Shown piece after piece: positions 43,776 to 54,792 of a stretch of 64,000 nucleotides of DNA (positions within the stretch are counted from its first letter, which is position 1; each line of letters begins with the position of its first letter). Source of the stretch: Pictodentalium vernedei (lineage: Eukaryota; Mollusca; Scaphopoda; Dentaliida; Dentaliidae); assembly GCA_031216915.1 (NCBI GenBank), contig CM062288.1, forward strand, positions 182,492,596 to 182,556,595. The letters run 5' to 3'. A program made the position numbers and the translations under genes. The notes under the pieces are model-generated. The model saw nothing but the letters and a program-made list of their open reading frames with translations, was not told the origin of the DNA and made no database searches.

Positions 43776-45107
43776 ATATAATAAATGGATAAGCAGAATG
43801 CATTTGGCCTGTAATTTAAATAAAAGTAATTTTTGAAAAAATGTAATTTAATCACTACCGCAATTGGAGATTCGTTCAAATCAAATCTCGATTAAAAAAC
43901 ATTTGTTGCGTTTATTCAAAGAAAATGTTTGTTAATGGTACTTTTAGATTCAAGCATCTGGAGTATTTCAGTTGGTCAGAAAAGCGAACCAACGGTTCGC
44001 TTTTCCGACCAACTGAACTATTCCAGACAATTGAATCTAAATCATATGCTAGGTAATGGAATATATAAGGACTAGACGGGTTCCAGGCCATAACAGCCTC
44101 GAATTCCTCAGGTCCCACTCCATGGTTACAGGCATTTCTAAAAAAATGACATGCCATTACACTTTCTTCAAATGCGAATATTCCTTAACTTAGTTCTCTA
44201 ACCCACAACATGTATTACATTTTCCAAATCCACCAAAAACATAAAACATTATCTGACTAAGTAGAAATAAACAATCTGAATGTGGGTGAAAAAAATTCAA
44301 GGCTTCAATCTGGAGAATTTCATGGGAAAATGCCGATTCCAGTCATTTTCAGCCAGCCAGCAGCCCCCAAAACAGAATTTTCCCACCACCCCCACTTACA
44401 AAATCCTGGAGCATATCACCACATGTTTGTAAAGTGTGAAATTTTTTTATATGTTCCCGTCTCACTTTTTAGTTACGTGCGTGGTAACAGTTGCGTGTAA
44501 AAATGACATTTGGAAAAATAGTCAATTTTTCCAAACCACTGTTTCCCATAATTCTTCTGGTAATTTACCCATTTGCATCAGACTCCAACTCTGTGACCAA
44601 AACTCCAAATTCTCTTGTCCAACGAATAGCCCAATATGATCATATAGCTGATACTACAAATATATCTCCAATTTACACGGCATTAGTTTGAACATATGCC
44701 CAATGTTTAGAATTTTTCCAGTGGGGATGCAATAATGCGAACCTGTTGAGCGCAACCTTACATAATTAAACTGGTGGACTGAGAGCTTGGTCGGATTCCT
44801 TGCGGAATTAGACTGGTGGCCCGGAGTTTGGAGTATATCTTGCATCAAATTCGGTTTAGGTTTGTGTGACATCACGTATGTGATACGCAAAATTTAGTGA
44901 GCTACATGTATTATTACTACCTTGACTTTTGTCAATAACAATTGTTTCGTCTGATGTCATATGATTTGCTTCTCAACGATGAATTGCTAGAATAACTTGA
45001 GCGTTTCCGTTTGCGAGCGTTTAGAAAAACTAATCCACAAGAGCACTGCGAAGTTTCAAAATTCGATTTAATTCGGAACTGCTCCAATATGATTCGATTC
45101 AAGTCGG
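43776..45107. repeat. Unassigned, with a ~47-bp-arm palindrome
   Basis: At 43944-44041 TTAGATTCAA...CAGTTGGTCAGAAAAGCGAA is mirrored around AAC with few mismatches, probably the centre of another MITE. No gene or end could be fixed in the rest. Confidence 0.45.
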
Positions 45108-45115
45108 GCTGATTC

Positions 45116-45815
45116 TAGAGATGGGCAATATATCGAAAAACCGAACCAATACCGATATCATGGGGATACCGAAAAACCGAACCAATCGTTGAATACCGAA
45201 ACCGTTTGAATTTTCAACTTTTCCTACATTCGAAGTCTCTGTTGAGGCTTGATAACAGGTGAAAGGTCCATTTTCATAAAACAAGTGACTGATTTTCTTT
45301 TCAGTTTTGTTAACTCTCAATGGACTGGGCAACTCTCCTGAATTCCCACTAGACTATAACCTGTACATGTCCAATTGTTCAGCAGTGATTTCTCGTCAAG
45401 TTTTGGCTGCCTGTTTAGGCAGCCAAGACCTGACTAGAAATCACTGCCCAGGTATTTTGTCTATTGTCAGCAGGACTTCCTAAAACTGGCATGGTCAGAG
45501 CACATGCCCTGAGCTCGCAAAAGCCTGAAATAGGTCTTTAAACATTAAAGTTCGTTTAGAACAAGTCACAAAATTACTGTAGATATGATTTGTGGTCGTA
45601 AAAGAATGCCACTGATGAGCCCATTGACAGTATCATTTATAGCGTTATGGTAGAATGATACCACAACAACTTATTCTGTTTTTCCTGGTGTGAATTCATC
45701 GTTGGTATTATCAGCACCTCTCAGTCAAGTCAGATACCGGATCGATACCAAGATATTCCCTCCAAAAATACCGAAACCGATACCGAACTCAAAATTCCAA
45801 TACCGCCCATCTCCA
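45116..45815. mobile_element. Non-autonomous hAT-type element, 8-bp duplication
   Basis: The ends are TAGAGATGGGCAATAT and, complemented, TGGAGATGGGCGGTAT. GCTGATTC flanks it at 45108-45115 and 45816-45823. The TAGAGATG start and 8-bp duplication are hAT hallmarks. Sub-terminal AATACCGATATC/CCGAAACCGATACCG motifs repeat at both sides. A palindrome with GCAGTGATTTCT arms lies at about 45380-45448. The 700 bp have no coding capacity. Confidence 0.8.
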
Positions 45816-45889
45816 GCTGATTCAGAAATTTTCGAATCGTCCAGATATTCTCAAACTACCAAATGTCTCCTCTTGAACTCCTATTGTAT

Positions 45890-46580
45890 CGTCAAGTCTC
45901 TTGTACAGGAGGCATAATTGGCGTGGAGCCCGACAGCGCTCGGACAATCGTCGATGGAGCAACGTCATGTTTTCAGATGAATCGAGGTTCACTCGCGACT
46001 TCCTCGACAGGCGAAACAGAGTGTGGCGGCGGCGGAACGAACGATACCATGACGTAACCGTTAGGCAGCACAATCGTTTTTGTGGTGGATCGGTTATGGC
46101 GTGGAGAGGCAAAACCATGACAAGCAGAACAGCATTAGATGTGATCCAAGTGCGTGTCATAGGGCAATACTACCGTGGCAACATGTTAGCAGCTCATGTG
46201 GTGCCATTTGCGCGACGTCACGGCCGTCGATTCATTTCCCAAGATAAGAGTGAAGAGCACACATGGCCCGTGTCGCTGCAGAGTTCCACCAGGAGCAGAA
46301 CATCACTACACTGCTTTGGCCAGCACTAAGTCCAGACCTTTCACCAATCGAGCTCGTCAGGAATATGCTTGGCTGGCGCCTACGACAACGCCAACAGCCT
46401 CCTACTAATGTCCATGAACTCGCCGCTGCACTGCAGGAAGAATGGAATAGCATCAGTCAAGCTGATATCGGACTTTAGTGAGGAGTATGCCGCGTCGGAT
46501 CAGCGCTTGTCTCGTGAACCGAGAAGGATTTACAAGGTATTGAGATCTTGGACTGAATGTGGTAAATTCTCTTGACTGGC
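45890..46580 (+). pseudogene. Older Tc1-like transposase relic, different family
   Basis: The readings are NWRGARQRSDNRRWSNVMFS with DESRF (first Asp), RVWRRRNERYHDV, then ARVAAEFHQEQNI and LSPDLSPIELVRNML (Glu), ending ELAAALQEEWNSI. Helper residues around the catalytic positions identify a Tc1 DD34E transposase. A frameshift near 46245 changes the expected D-N after S-Q to D-K. No inverted ends could be placed. The N-terminal DNA-binding part is missing or unreadable before 45890. Confidence 0.75.
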
Positions 46581-47084
46581 CGTCCATGTCTTCTACAGCT
46601 CAGTGCGTGGAATATGTGCTTGTCAGACACCCAACTGTCGCTGAAATCATTCACCAGATGTCACAGTGCATTGCCTCAACTGTCTTTTTGATGAAAATAT
46701 AAATATATTTCTTCATATATCTCACTTTTATCAAATAGCGGAAATACCGACATATTGTTGCACGCGTGCGTGTTGACGTAGTTTCTTTACCAAAGGACTT
46801 CCGCGTTGTGAAATAATGTAAACATGCAAAATGTCTACCGGAAGACTTGCCGATATTTGCAAGTCTGAAATAGAGTTGTGTTTATACCTGAATTCAATTC
46901 AAAATGATTTGCTATAAGGACATTTCGATTGAAAAGTTAATTTCTGTGCTTGTTTTGAAAAGTAAAGTGTTTCGACATTCACTTCTTTCCATATTAAAAG
47001 TTGGGAACTTTGGTTCCTCTTCAATATAATGACTCTGAGACAATAATCCATAATTAGTTGTATCAAGACGGAATATTCATTCGG
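46581..47084. other. No supported feature
   Basis: AT-rich unassigned sequence after the Tc1 relic. Confidence 0.3.
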
Positions 47085-47235
47085 TATAATAAAAAAATAA
47101 TGATGGAGGTTGAGGGTAACAATGAGGTTTGTCCCTCCTTGGGACTATTTCTACCTCGCCTGATAATGGTCCCTCGGGGAGACAATCCACATTCAAGTTG
47201 TTACCCTCAAGCCCAGTCATTATTTTTATATTATT
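47085..47235. repeat. Imperfect foldback
   Basis: AAAAATAATGATGGAGGTTG then AGGGTAACAA on the left mirrors TTGTTACCCTCAAGCCCAGT then CATTATTTTT on the right. The centre is GGGACTATT...AATGGTCCC. Confidence 0.55.
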
Positions 47236-47404
47236 AACTTTGCGCTGACGTGATCTGACACGATGTGACGTGACGTGACATGGCACCAAACCAATATACC
47301 TGCTTACCGGCGGTAAAAAATACATGTATGTTTAGTTCCAGGGGTGTCGCGAAAATGAACGATTGGGGGGGGGGGGGTGCAAACCTTTTTGTCCCAACTA
47401 ATAA

Positions 47405-47473
47405 AATATTCCAACTACATCATCAAGTCATGCCTTCGTTGAAGGCATGCATTGATGATATAGTTGGAATATT
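47405..47473. repeat. Palindrome, arms ~33 bp
   Basis: AATATTCCAACTACATCATC is mirrored by GATGATATAGTTGGAATATT, with inner arms GCATGCCTTC-like. A single decayed arm (ATATTCAAACTACATCATTA) occurs near 39647. Confidence 0.7.
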
Positions 47474-48395
47474 ACCACGTGTCGTACTCAAACACTGGTC
47501 CCACTGGACACCCTGTGAAACTTTCTTAACAGAGTATTGTACTGTACGGCAGCCGTTCGTTTGTGTATTAAATCTAGACTCGTAAGAAAGTAGATCATTA
47601 GTAGCTAAAACGCCAACCCTGAAAAAGATGTCCCGACTGGAGATATTATTGGTTGGGAGATCACACACGCTCCCACATCCCTGTTTAAATCAAGTGGAAC
47701 ACATGTTGAAAGTGGAATCAACAGGTTGTGTTGGGTAAAGAATGAAGGAAGTAATCTCAGCACAAATTATTTTCTTAATGATCTACATACAGAGTGAATT
47801 GAAAGTGGATTTCTGATAAAATCAGATATTAGAGTTAAAAATTATGTCCGCAGTCAAATTGCGGACGTAATGGGTTGAAAAAAATCCCATGCACCATGGA
47901 TCCCCAAATCCCCACCAACCTCCCCTAAAATTCTGAATTCTGCGATCGGGATGGGGCATCAGCTAGTGAAATTACAGATGACGTACCACGCATGTCGTTC
48001 TTTCGAGCCTCAAAACGTGTCAACAGAGAGCCATTTGGGGCAAACTTTTCAAAATTTCTCCGGAGCCCTCCTCCGGAGAGCTGAAGAAATGTTTTTGAAA
48101 TATGTTCTCACTCTTCCTGGTCCATCAACGCCAGAGAAACACCACCTTCATATCTTTCCCTAACTCAAGACCTCAATCGTCATGGTATGCCTGGAATTAA
48201 AATACTTGGAGGGGGTACAAGCATTTTTACCTGCCAGCGCCCCTGCTCCCCACACATTAAAAATGTACTGATTATACCAACGCCCCTGCTCCCCACACAT
48301 TAAAAAATATTGACTATATTCACCCATTTGGGGAAGATTTTAGTTTGCTCGATGTTACTATTAATGGACTCAGTTTTAAAAATGGTATTTACCTA
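47474..48395. other. Region downstream of the galactosyltransferase stop
   Basis: It includes the presumed 3' untranslated region on the minus strand. I could not pick a reliable poly(A) signal. CGCCCCTGCTCCCCACACAT with TAAAAA is duplicated at 48237-48305. Confidence 0.35.
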
Positions 48396-48585
48396 TCACC
48401 AAAACGACTCTCTTGCTGCATCTTCAGGTATGTTAATATCAGAATTTAGGAATGAACCTATATCAACAGTAATATTCGTGTACAGATGGTTTTCTGTTCT
48501 TTTTAATACAGAATAGTTGAGTCCTGCTGGATTATTGAGTCCATCCTGCTCCCACCTTCCTCTCCATGTAGAAAATATGTCTCTG
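48396..48585 (-). CDS. B4GALT-like glycosyltransferase, last coding exon
   Basis: This encodes the C-terminal end of a Golgi beta-1,4-galactosyltransferase family enzyme. After a TTTTTCAG acceptor it completes an Asn codon begun in the previous exon. It then reads RDIFSTWRGRWEQDGLNN, then LNYSVLKRTENHLYTNITVD and IGSFLNSD, ending ARESFW and TGA at 48396-48398. D-G-L-N/x-x-L-x-Y and L-Y-T-N-I-T-V-D are diagnostic of the family C-terminus. Three residues (P-A-G) sit inside the usual DGLNSLxY. An extra ~19 residues follow the usual end at D-I-G. No frameshift is seen. Confidence 0.9.
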
Positions 48586-48711
48586 CTGAAAAATGGACGG
48601 AAAAGCATATTAGCAACTTATCACATAATCCGCAGGGAGATGGCGGGGGAGGGGGGGGGGGGTGGGGGGTCTCAAAAAGTATGTCGAAAAAGTCTTCGGC
48701 TCTGCATTTAA

Positions 48712-49088
48712 TTTAATTTAATTATTGGGGTTTAACGAGACACTTTTGACAGCCAGGGTCACTTCGTGTCGGACAGTTTTACGGGTAGAGAAAGCCGGGG
48801 TACCCGTTGAGAACCACCGAGCAACGGCGAGCAACGGCGAGCAACGGCGAGCAACTGCCAGACTCCCCAACGTACTAACTCCACACAAGCAGCATTAGCA
48901 TTGGTTGAAGGCAAATGCATCATCGACGTGCAGTACGCCTTAGTACACAGCAGCACCGTGTCCCAATGTGGGCAGTCGGTGTAAAGTGCCTTGCTCAAGA
49001 ACACAACATAGTTACCCCTGGCGGGGGTGGAAGCGTAAAACTTCCGGTTTGAAGTCCAATTCCGTAACCACTGAGCCACCACGTTTCC
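48712..49088 (-). mobile_element. tRNA-derived SINE, minus strand
   Basis: Read from 49088 it begins AACGTGGTGGCTCAGTGGTT (A-box) with a weak B-box near TTGGACTTCAAACC. The body shares GGCGTACTGCACGTCGATGA and the CTCTACCCGTAAAACTGTCC end with 59495-59798, which is its closest relative in the window. AACGGCGAGC is amplified in tandem near 48825-48855. It lies in the intron next to the last exon. Confidence 0.75.
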
Positions 49089-49463
49089 TTCGGCTCTGTA
49101 TGGCATAACGGTATGAGGTACAAACTGGCCAAAATGAACCTCCCTATAAAATACTCCTCCTTCCTAACGGACTGAAAAATCAAAGTAAGGGTAAATCGCG
49201 AGGTATCAAATGAAGTTGAACTCTTGGCGGCACACCTATGGGCTCGGTCTTGTGCCACTCCTTTCATTGTCTATGTTAACGGCATCCCCAGGTGGGTGAA
49301 AATCAGGTAGAATCTCCACCTTCCAGTTCGAGGATGACAAAGGATTCCCTACTGCTAGTATATGTCCCGGGACATCAGTGAACGCCGACTACAAGACACA
49401 TACTAGAGGGCCGGGAAGAGTGGTGTGCAAAAAGGCTAGCAAGCTCAGTCCTAATAAAACGGG

Positions 49464-49564
49464 GACGTGACAACTGTTACTTATTCCCACATTCTTATTC
49501 AACATTAGTTATCAACCGATAAAATCGAATAATAAGGAACTGGAATAAGTAACTATTGTCACGT
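49464..49564. repeat. Foldback with GACGTGACAA ends
   Basis: GACGTGACAACTGTTACTTA at the left mirrors GGAATAAGTAACTATTGTCA with CGT at the right. It is related to 39100-39300, probably a small MITE. Confidence 0.65.
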
Positions 49565-50080
49565 TCGTTAATAAAACCCCAAAATTTATCGAAACAAAGA
49601 AAGTCCAAGTGCTACCACTCAACCTGTACCTCTGCGACACCAAACTCAAATATTGCGATGAGGCTTGGAATATCCATCGACAGAATACTATCACTAAATA
49701 CCCACATATCTAACACTATAACCCGAGCTGCTAAAATAATTAACCTTAATGATAAGAGGTAAGGGCTGGGGTGTCAACAAAGACCCCCCACTAAAGCCCT
49801 ATAAATCATTCATCCGACCTGACCTCGAATACGGGGCACTTATAATAAAAAATATCAATGAAACAAACATTACAAACCTCCAACGCGTTCAAAACCACAC
49901 CCTTCGCGTAGCCCTCCGATCCCCTCCCCAAACATAAACTGTTACCCCCCCCCCCCCCCCTCCGAAGTAGGCTGACATCGAGATGTTAGAAACGCGTTTT
50001 AAAAACATCGCGGATAAAACTCTTAACAGAGCTCATTTCCGAACTAAATGAGTACCGGAAAAGTAGGTAAAACCCTTCCA
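49565..50080 (+). pseudogene. LINE reverse-transcriptase C-terminal fragment
   Basis: Frame pieces: KTPKFIETKKVQVLPLNLYL, then LGISIDRILSLNTHISNTIT, then MIRGKGWGVNKDPPLKPYKS and FIRPDLEYGA, then LQRVQNHTLRVALRSPP. This is the thumb and connection part of a Jockey-like reverse transcriptase, with L-Y-K-S-F-I-R-P-x-L-E-Y-G. Several shifts and stops, plus a poly-C run near 49948. Same family as 61640-62059. Confidence 0.75.
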
Positions 50081-50860
50081 AATATCAAAACCAGGCCCAA
50101 CCAAGTAGCCACAGCCCATCCCTAACAATACCAACCATTGTCGTGTACAATCCAACAGCACTGCCTTCTACACGACCACCAAACACACGCGTTCACTAGA
50201 AAGTGGTAACTCTATAAACAGCAAATTGCAATTTTCGACAGTCCCGTCCACCTACAGCACCACATACCACGAAGAAATACACACATGCACACACCCAAAA
50301 GTGGATACGGACAGGCAAAAACTACCTGTTACATAAACGCTGTGCATCGCGCTCTCCAGAATAGGTGCCAGCATCGTCATTGGTGGGAGCCGCTCATAGT
50401 TTGACACTGTGCCGATCAACTCATCACCAATACCATCACATCACACAAACTCAGTACAAACCGACAGCTAACCATAATACAGTCACAGGCACACTCATGC
50501 AAACATCCAGAGCGGACACGGACAGGCACAAACTACCTGATGCATAACTCTGTTCAGTGGGCTCCCATCGAATTAGATGCCAGCATCGTCGTTGCTGGGT
50601 GCACCTCATGGTTTGAACCTGCCTCGAGGACTCATCGCCAAACTACCACATCACAACAACTCGAGTACATACCGACAACGCAATCACAACACAGTTACAG
50701 GCACACTCATGCAACCACCCAGAGTGCATATGGGCAGACAAATATCAGCGAGCCGCATACTATCTGCATCGTGGTCCCTCATAGCAGATGCCAGCAACGT
50801 CGTTGCTGGCTGCTGCGCACTGCTTGATCCAGTCCAGGCCAACTCAACTAATTACTAAAA
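50081..50860 (+). repeat. Tandem repeat, ~200-bp units, probably LINE 3' region
   Basis: ATGCCAGCATCGTCGTTGCT, CACAGTTACAGGCACACTCA and CAAACTACCTG-type segments recur about three times at roughly 200-bp spacing. It follows the LINE fragment directly; a tandemly repeated segment also follows the related LINE at 62060. Confidence 0.6.
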
Positions 50861-51139
50861 ACTACACCAACAAACTGAGATACACTTAACCAACAAACAC
50901 ACTGATTACCCCAACTCCTGTTTTTTAAAGTTTTTTTTCTTGGGGGGGGGGGGGGGGGGGGAGGGGACTTCAAATACAGTTTCCTAATCTCCCTGAATGA
51001 TTGGTGGAAGACCCCGGCCCTCGAAAATACTAGAAGAATTTTCTCTAATTCCTTTTTGTAACCGTCAAGGAATCTGATGCCGGGGCTAGAACTAGATATA
51101 CTGCTAGGGTTAGAGTAGCTAAAATAACGTCTATAATAA
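50861..51139. other. Spacer with a poly-G tract
   Basis: The G-run at about 50941-50960 makes a proline-rich frame on the minus strand that I do not regard as coding. Confidence 0.35.
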
Positions 51140-51440
51140 GTAGAAATTGAGGGTGTTATGGGAAATCCGAGCCAAATAAAGTTCGTTTCGGTAGTTTTGG
51201 GTGGATTTTGGTGATTTGGTGTCGTTGTTGAATTGTTTGTGGTAATTAGATATACTATTATACAAAGGAACGCGCCTATTATGGGAAAAAGGAGGATTCT
51301 GAGGGAATCCGAACCCAATAGTATTGGGTGGTGGTTCTTTGGGGGGGGGGGTGATTTGTAGGGATTGTCACCCCGCCCCACTAGGTCCTCCAACCGGGTA
51401 CGTTCGGGTACATACCCTACTACTAGCATTGTCTGCTACT
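51140..51440 (+). repeat. Dispersed repeat R, partial copy
   Basis: TTTTGGTGATTTGG, GTTTGTGGTAATTAGATATA and ACAAAGGAACGCGCC-like motifs match 33640-34050 and 60440-61040. The CACGTG/TGACGTCA part is missing. Confidence 0.5.
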
Positions 51441-51840
51441 TCCAACAAATGTAAAATGACACTAACTTGATTAACGTATAGAGGCTTTGATTTTAAGGCA
51501 GTTACAAATGTTTTGTGTTTGGGCGCATGGAGGTTTATTGTTTTATTGTAAATAGTTATGAGTTATGGTAGAAAAAAACCTTGTTATTGATATTTTGCAT
51601 CTTATTGGAAGGAGCGCCGTCTGCGACATCCAGCAGATGTAAAACTGTAGTAACCAGATAACCACATTGTAATGAATATTTTGCATCTTTTTGGGAGGAG
51701 CATTTTGTGTGACTTTACAGCGGATATTTTATGCAGGATAGGTTGGGCAGAAATTAAGGATCTTGTTACTGATATTTTGCACCTTGTTGGAAGGAACATT
51801 TTGTGAGACTTCCAACAGATATAAAATGACACTAACTTAT
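51441..51840 (+). repeat. Degenerate short tandem repeat
   Basis: CTTGTTATTGATATTTTGCA, TTGGAAGGAGC and ACTTCCAACAAATGTAAAAT-like segments recur three to four times at about 110-bp spacing. Confidence 0.5.
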
Positions 51841-52652
51841 TAAGATTTTTAATAATATGTAAATGGGAATATTCTATGTATATGTGGAGTGCACCGATGT
51901 ATATTTATAATTCACACTGCCCAATCGGTTCTCGGATTCTATGAGCAATCAGGGGATTCTCTGTTGATGTTCGTAAGTTTCTATGTTGAAATCGCGTCTT
52001 TTCACCCAGCAGATACGGTTGCAGAGTAGATTTCTAGTCACCCGAGTAAAAGGAATGGGGTATTTATCAATCCTTTTGCATTTATCAAGTTGTGTGGTTA
52101 TCGACTGAGGCTCAGTGCATCTGGAGGAGACGTAACTTATGTTTTAAACAGGAAAATAGGCTGCACAAACCTAGACACGTCTGGTAAAATTTCTATCTTA
52201 TGGACAATCGGATGAATATTTAACCAATTTGTAGGCATAATTTTAGGAATCTGAGGTGATAGTTTGGAGGCGAAATATATTGGGAATGAAAACAATTTAA
52301 GCTGGGAACCGTGAATAGTTTTAAAATATGCACAAGTTAGACGTCAGTGGGTATGGTACACAGCAAAAAGTAGTTCAGCAGATTCTCTGTGGCCTGTATG
52401 GAGGATTCTCAGTGGTATGTGCTAAACATTTCGTTGTTTTGGGTATACAGTACGTGCCAGGAGTTTTACCACAAAACGCCCGTCGCTGCGGCATCGACCA
52501 TCGAAATCGGAAAAAGTATTTTTATATCCGATTTCTATGGCAGCGACAACGGGTGGAAAGGATTAAAATCCGCGGCGGATCGATCAAACTGATAATCTTT
52601 CATTGCAAACGCAATAATTTTCTAATAACCAGGGATAGCCACCTCCTATCGC
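51841..52652. other. No firm feature
   Basis: Two overlapping plus frames (52328-52690 and 52389-52592) look partly coding-like (TIEIGKSIFISDFYGS) but have no family match and no splice support. Confidence 0.3.
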
Positions 52653-53072
52653 AGGAGAGATGCCACCTGAATGGTTGCGAGGTCATGTAAACTATTATGA
52701 GGAGGTGAAGAATGACCACGACACCAAACACGAAGCTCTCAAAACCCTCAAACAAGAGAACAGTACCAAGGGTTGCGTAAAGTCATCACCAGTTGTCTTG
52801 GATGGCACTAATTTATGGCACAACGGGAGTCGGGCGACCTAGCCTTTACTAGTCGCAAGAATGTTCGAGACAGATCTCAGAAGTTACTTTTCCAGAAACA
52901 CAAACAAATTTCTGAACCGTTCTGGGTCCGCACCTGTACCATCCCCAAGATTGTCGGCGACAAAACTTTCTTGTCACCATTCCTGGACCCCTATCCAACG
53001 AAAGACGACGCCAGGAAGTTCTCATCCTCAATGATTGTTGCTAATGCGACCTTACCTCGTGCGTTAAAGTGA
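52653..53072 (+). pseudogene. Unidentified coding-like relic
   Basis: Two frames overlap near 52815-52840. The first reads YYEEVKNDHDTKHEALKTLK and SSPVVLDGTNLWHNGS. The second reads KNVRDRSQKLLFQKHKQI and IPKIVGDKTFLSPFLDPYPT with KDDARKF. The composition is protein-like and hydrophilic, and codon phase shifts once, so this is probably one decayed gene or mobile-element protein inside the intron on the opposite strand. I do not recognise it. Confidence 0.35.
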
Positions 53073-53639
53073 TTGGGCAAATGAAATATGGTGCAGACTG
53101 GTGCCTCGGATATGCGCAGTCCACTCCAGCCAGGGGCTGCCGATAAAAGATCCACAGAAGGTTTAGATTATCGAATACTATCTCCAGATGTCCAATCCGG
53201 GATACCTCCAGTTGGAGCACCCCCCCCCCCCCCCCCTCCCCCACAACCTCGTTTCATATTTAAGACTTACGTACTAAGGGCGTGAAGGGATAACTTTATC
53301 AAAATGACACAAGAAATATAAGGATGAGAGTATATTCAGACATGAATGTATATAAGGTTGACATTTTCCAAAAAGGATAGGAGACGTGAGACCCCCTCAC
53401 CCATTTGTTTAGTCTGCCTGTCCAGAAAACGACACAAAAACAGAACTTTGATCAGTAGAATCAGTAAAAATCCTATCCCATATAGCCTTAGCAGGCTGAA
53501 GGTTCAAATTATGATTGAAACTCACTATAGTAGAAAAATATTCGTTCATTGGCTGAAACCAATATAGAGAAAGGCAGCTCCATTAAACTAGAGGTGTGAC
53601 TGTCCCAGCTGGGCCTGTCCATACCCCCCCCCCCCGCCC

Positions 53640-54170
53640 CCTCCGCCATGATTATTCTAAGATGAAAAAGGGCACAACTCTGGCAAAAAAATTCAATCAA
53701 AACTATAATCGCAGGTGCACAGGTTCCCATGGCACTGAACATCCATACCAGGTTTCAAAGAAATCGACTCATAAACATCTGAGAAAATCTCCGGACAAAA
53801 TTCAGGCATTCTAAGACAAAAAGGGGCAACCACTCTGGGGAAAAAGTCTGATCGAAACTAAAATCGCTGGTGTACAGGTTCCCATGGTAGTAAACATCCA
53901 TACCAAATTTCAAAGGAATCGACCCGTAAACATCCGAGAAAATCTCTGGACAAAATTCTAGGCCTGCTTTTTCAAGTCGAAAAGTGACATAATTCGGTCA
54001 GAAATCACCGAACCGCAGGTGCACAGGTTCCCATAGTTATGAATATTCATACCAAGTTTCGAGCAGACTGATCCATAAACGTCTGAGAAAATCTCCGTAC
54101 AAAATTATGTCGAGGGACGGACGGACGGATGGGTGGACAGTCGGACGAACGAACAAACGGTTAAAAATGG
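53640..54170 (-). mobile_element. Tandem-repeat element with GTCCGTCC head
   Basis: Read from 54170 downward, a GTTCGTCCGACTGTCCACCC-type head with GTCCGTCCGTCCC is followed by three units of about 157 bp. These share ACGTTTATGGATCAGTC, GGGAACCTGTGCACC and TTTTGTCCGGAGATTTTCTC-like motifs. The architecture matches the hairpin-capped elements elsewhere. The tail is not defined. Confidence 0.55.
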
Positions 54171-54494
54171 GAGTTGTGGGGTAAAAAAATTACGGAAAAA
54201 TTTATCATTTTAATTCGTTCGGATGACGGTTAAAAGCTCGGTTTTTTTTTAAATTTCGAGGGGCATAGAAAAGGTTACACCTCCCAACCCTACCCCTGAA
54301 GTGACACTAACCCTAACCCCAACCCTGAACTGCCGCTAACCCTTAATATAAACCCCGAAAATTCGCAATTTGCCTCATAAGTCTCATATCTTAATAATTA
54401 AGCTCATAATATATCAAATAAGCTCATAATATTTCGGAAAGCTCAAAATGCATCTCCGGACACAAAAAAAACTCGTAACTCCCGTATAATTGCT
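54171..54494. other. Short unassigned stretch with CCTAACCC-like motifs
   Basis: ACACTAACCCTAACCCCAAC near 54303 resembles degenerate CCCTAA repeats but is too short and irregular to call telomeric. Confidence 0.35.
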
Positions 54495-54536
54495 CGGACG
54501 GACGGACGGACGGACGGACGGACGGACGGACGGACA
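54495..54536 (+). repeat. (GGAC)n microsatellite
   Basis: About ten GGAC units. Minus-strand GTCC runs are typical heads of the tandem-repeat elements, so this may mark another truncated copy. Confidence 0.9.
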
Positions 54537-54704
54537 AAGTGATTCCAGTATACCCCCTCCAACTCGTTGTGTGTGTGTGGGGGGGGGGGGGGGTATAAAA
54601 ATAGAAACCGTGGTATAGGGGTGAGGCTAACGGGATACGTTTGTTCCATTCGAAGAAGTAAGAATCCTCATTCAAAAACATAAATTTATGAAACAGTTCG
54701 TTCC

Positions 54705-54760
54705 CTGAGTTCCAATGTGTTCTATGTTCAAGTAAGCACATAGAACACATTGGAACTCAG
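54705..54760. repeat. Palindrome, arms 23 bp, near a splice donor
   Basis: CTGAGTTCCAATGTGTTCTA with TGT is mirrored around a 10-bp loop. Same core as 23603-23657. It lies 27 bp inside the intron from the 5' splice site of the exon at 54793-54888. Confidence 0.8.
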
Positions 54761-54792
54761 AGGACGAGTAGCTCATTGAGTACTACACTTAC

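Larger units (their letters stand above)
48586..54792 (-). other. B4GALT-like gene, intron of about 6.2 kb
   Basis: It begins GTAAGT at 54792-54787 and ends TTTTTCAG at 48593-48586. It carries a SINE, a foldback, LINE fragments, tandem repeats, dispersed repeat R and a Helentron-like array element. Confidence 0.85.

Noticed and set aside
50848..51429. A 193-codon minus-strand frame, the longest in the window
   Set aside because: It runs through dispersed repeat R and a poly-G tract; the peptide is low-complexity Pro/Ser/Thr, and other copies of R do not keep the frame.
54300..54345. Interstitial telomere repeat
   Set aside because: CCCTAACCC-like motifs are few and irregular; chance or decayed low complexity is more likely.
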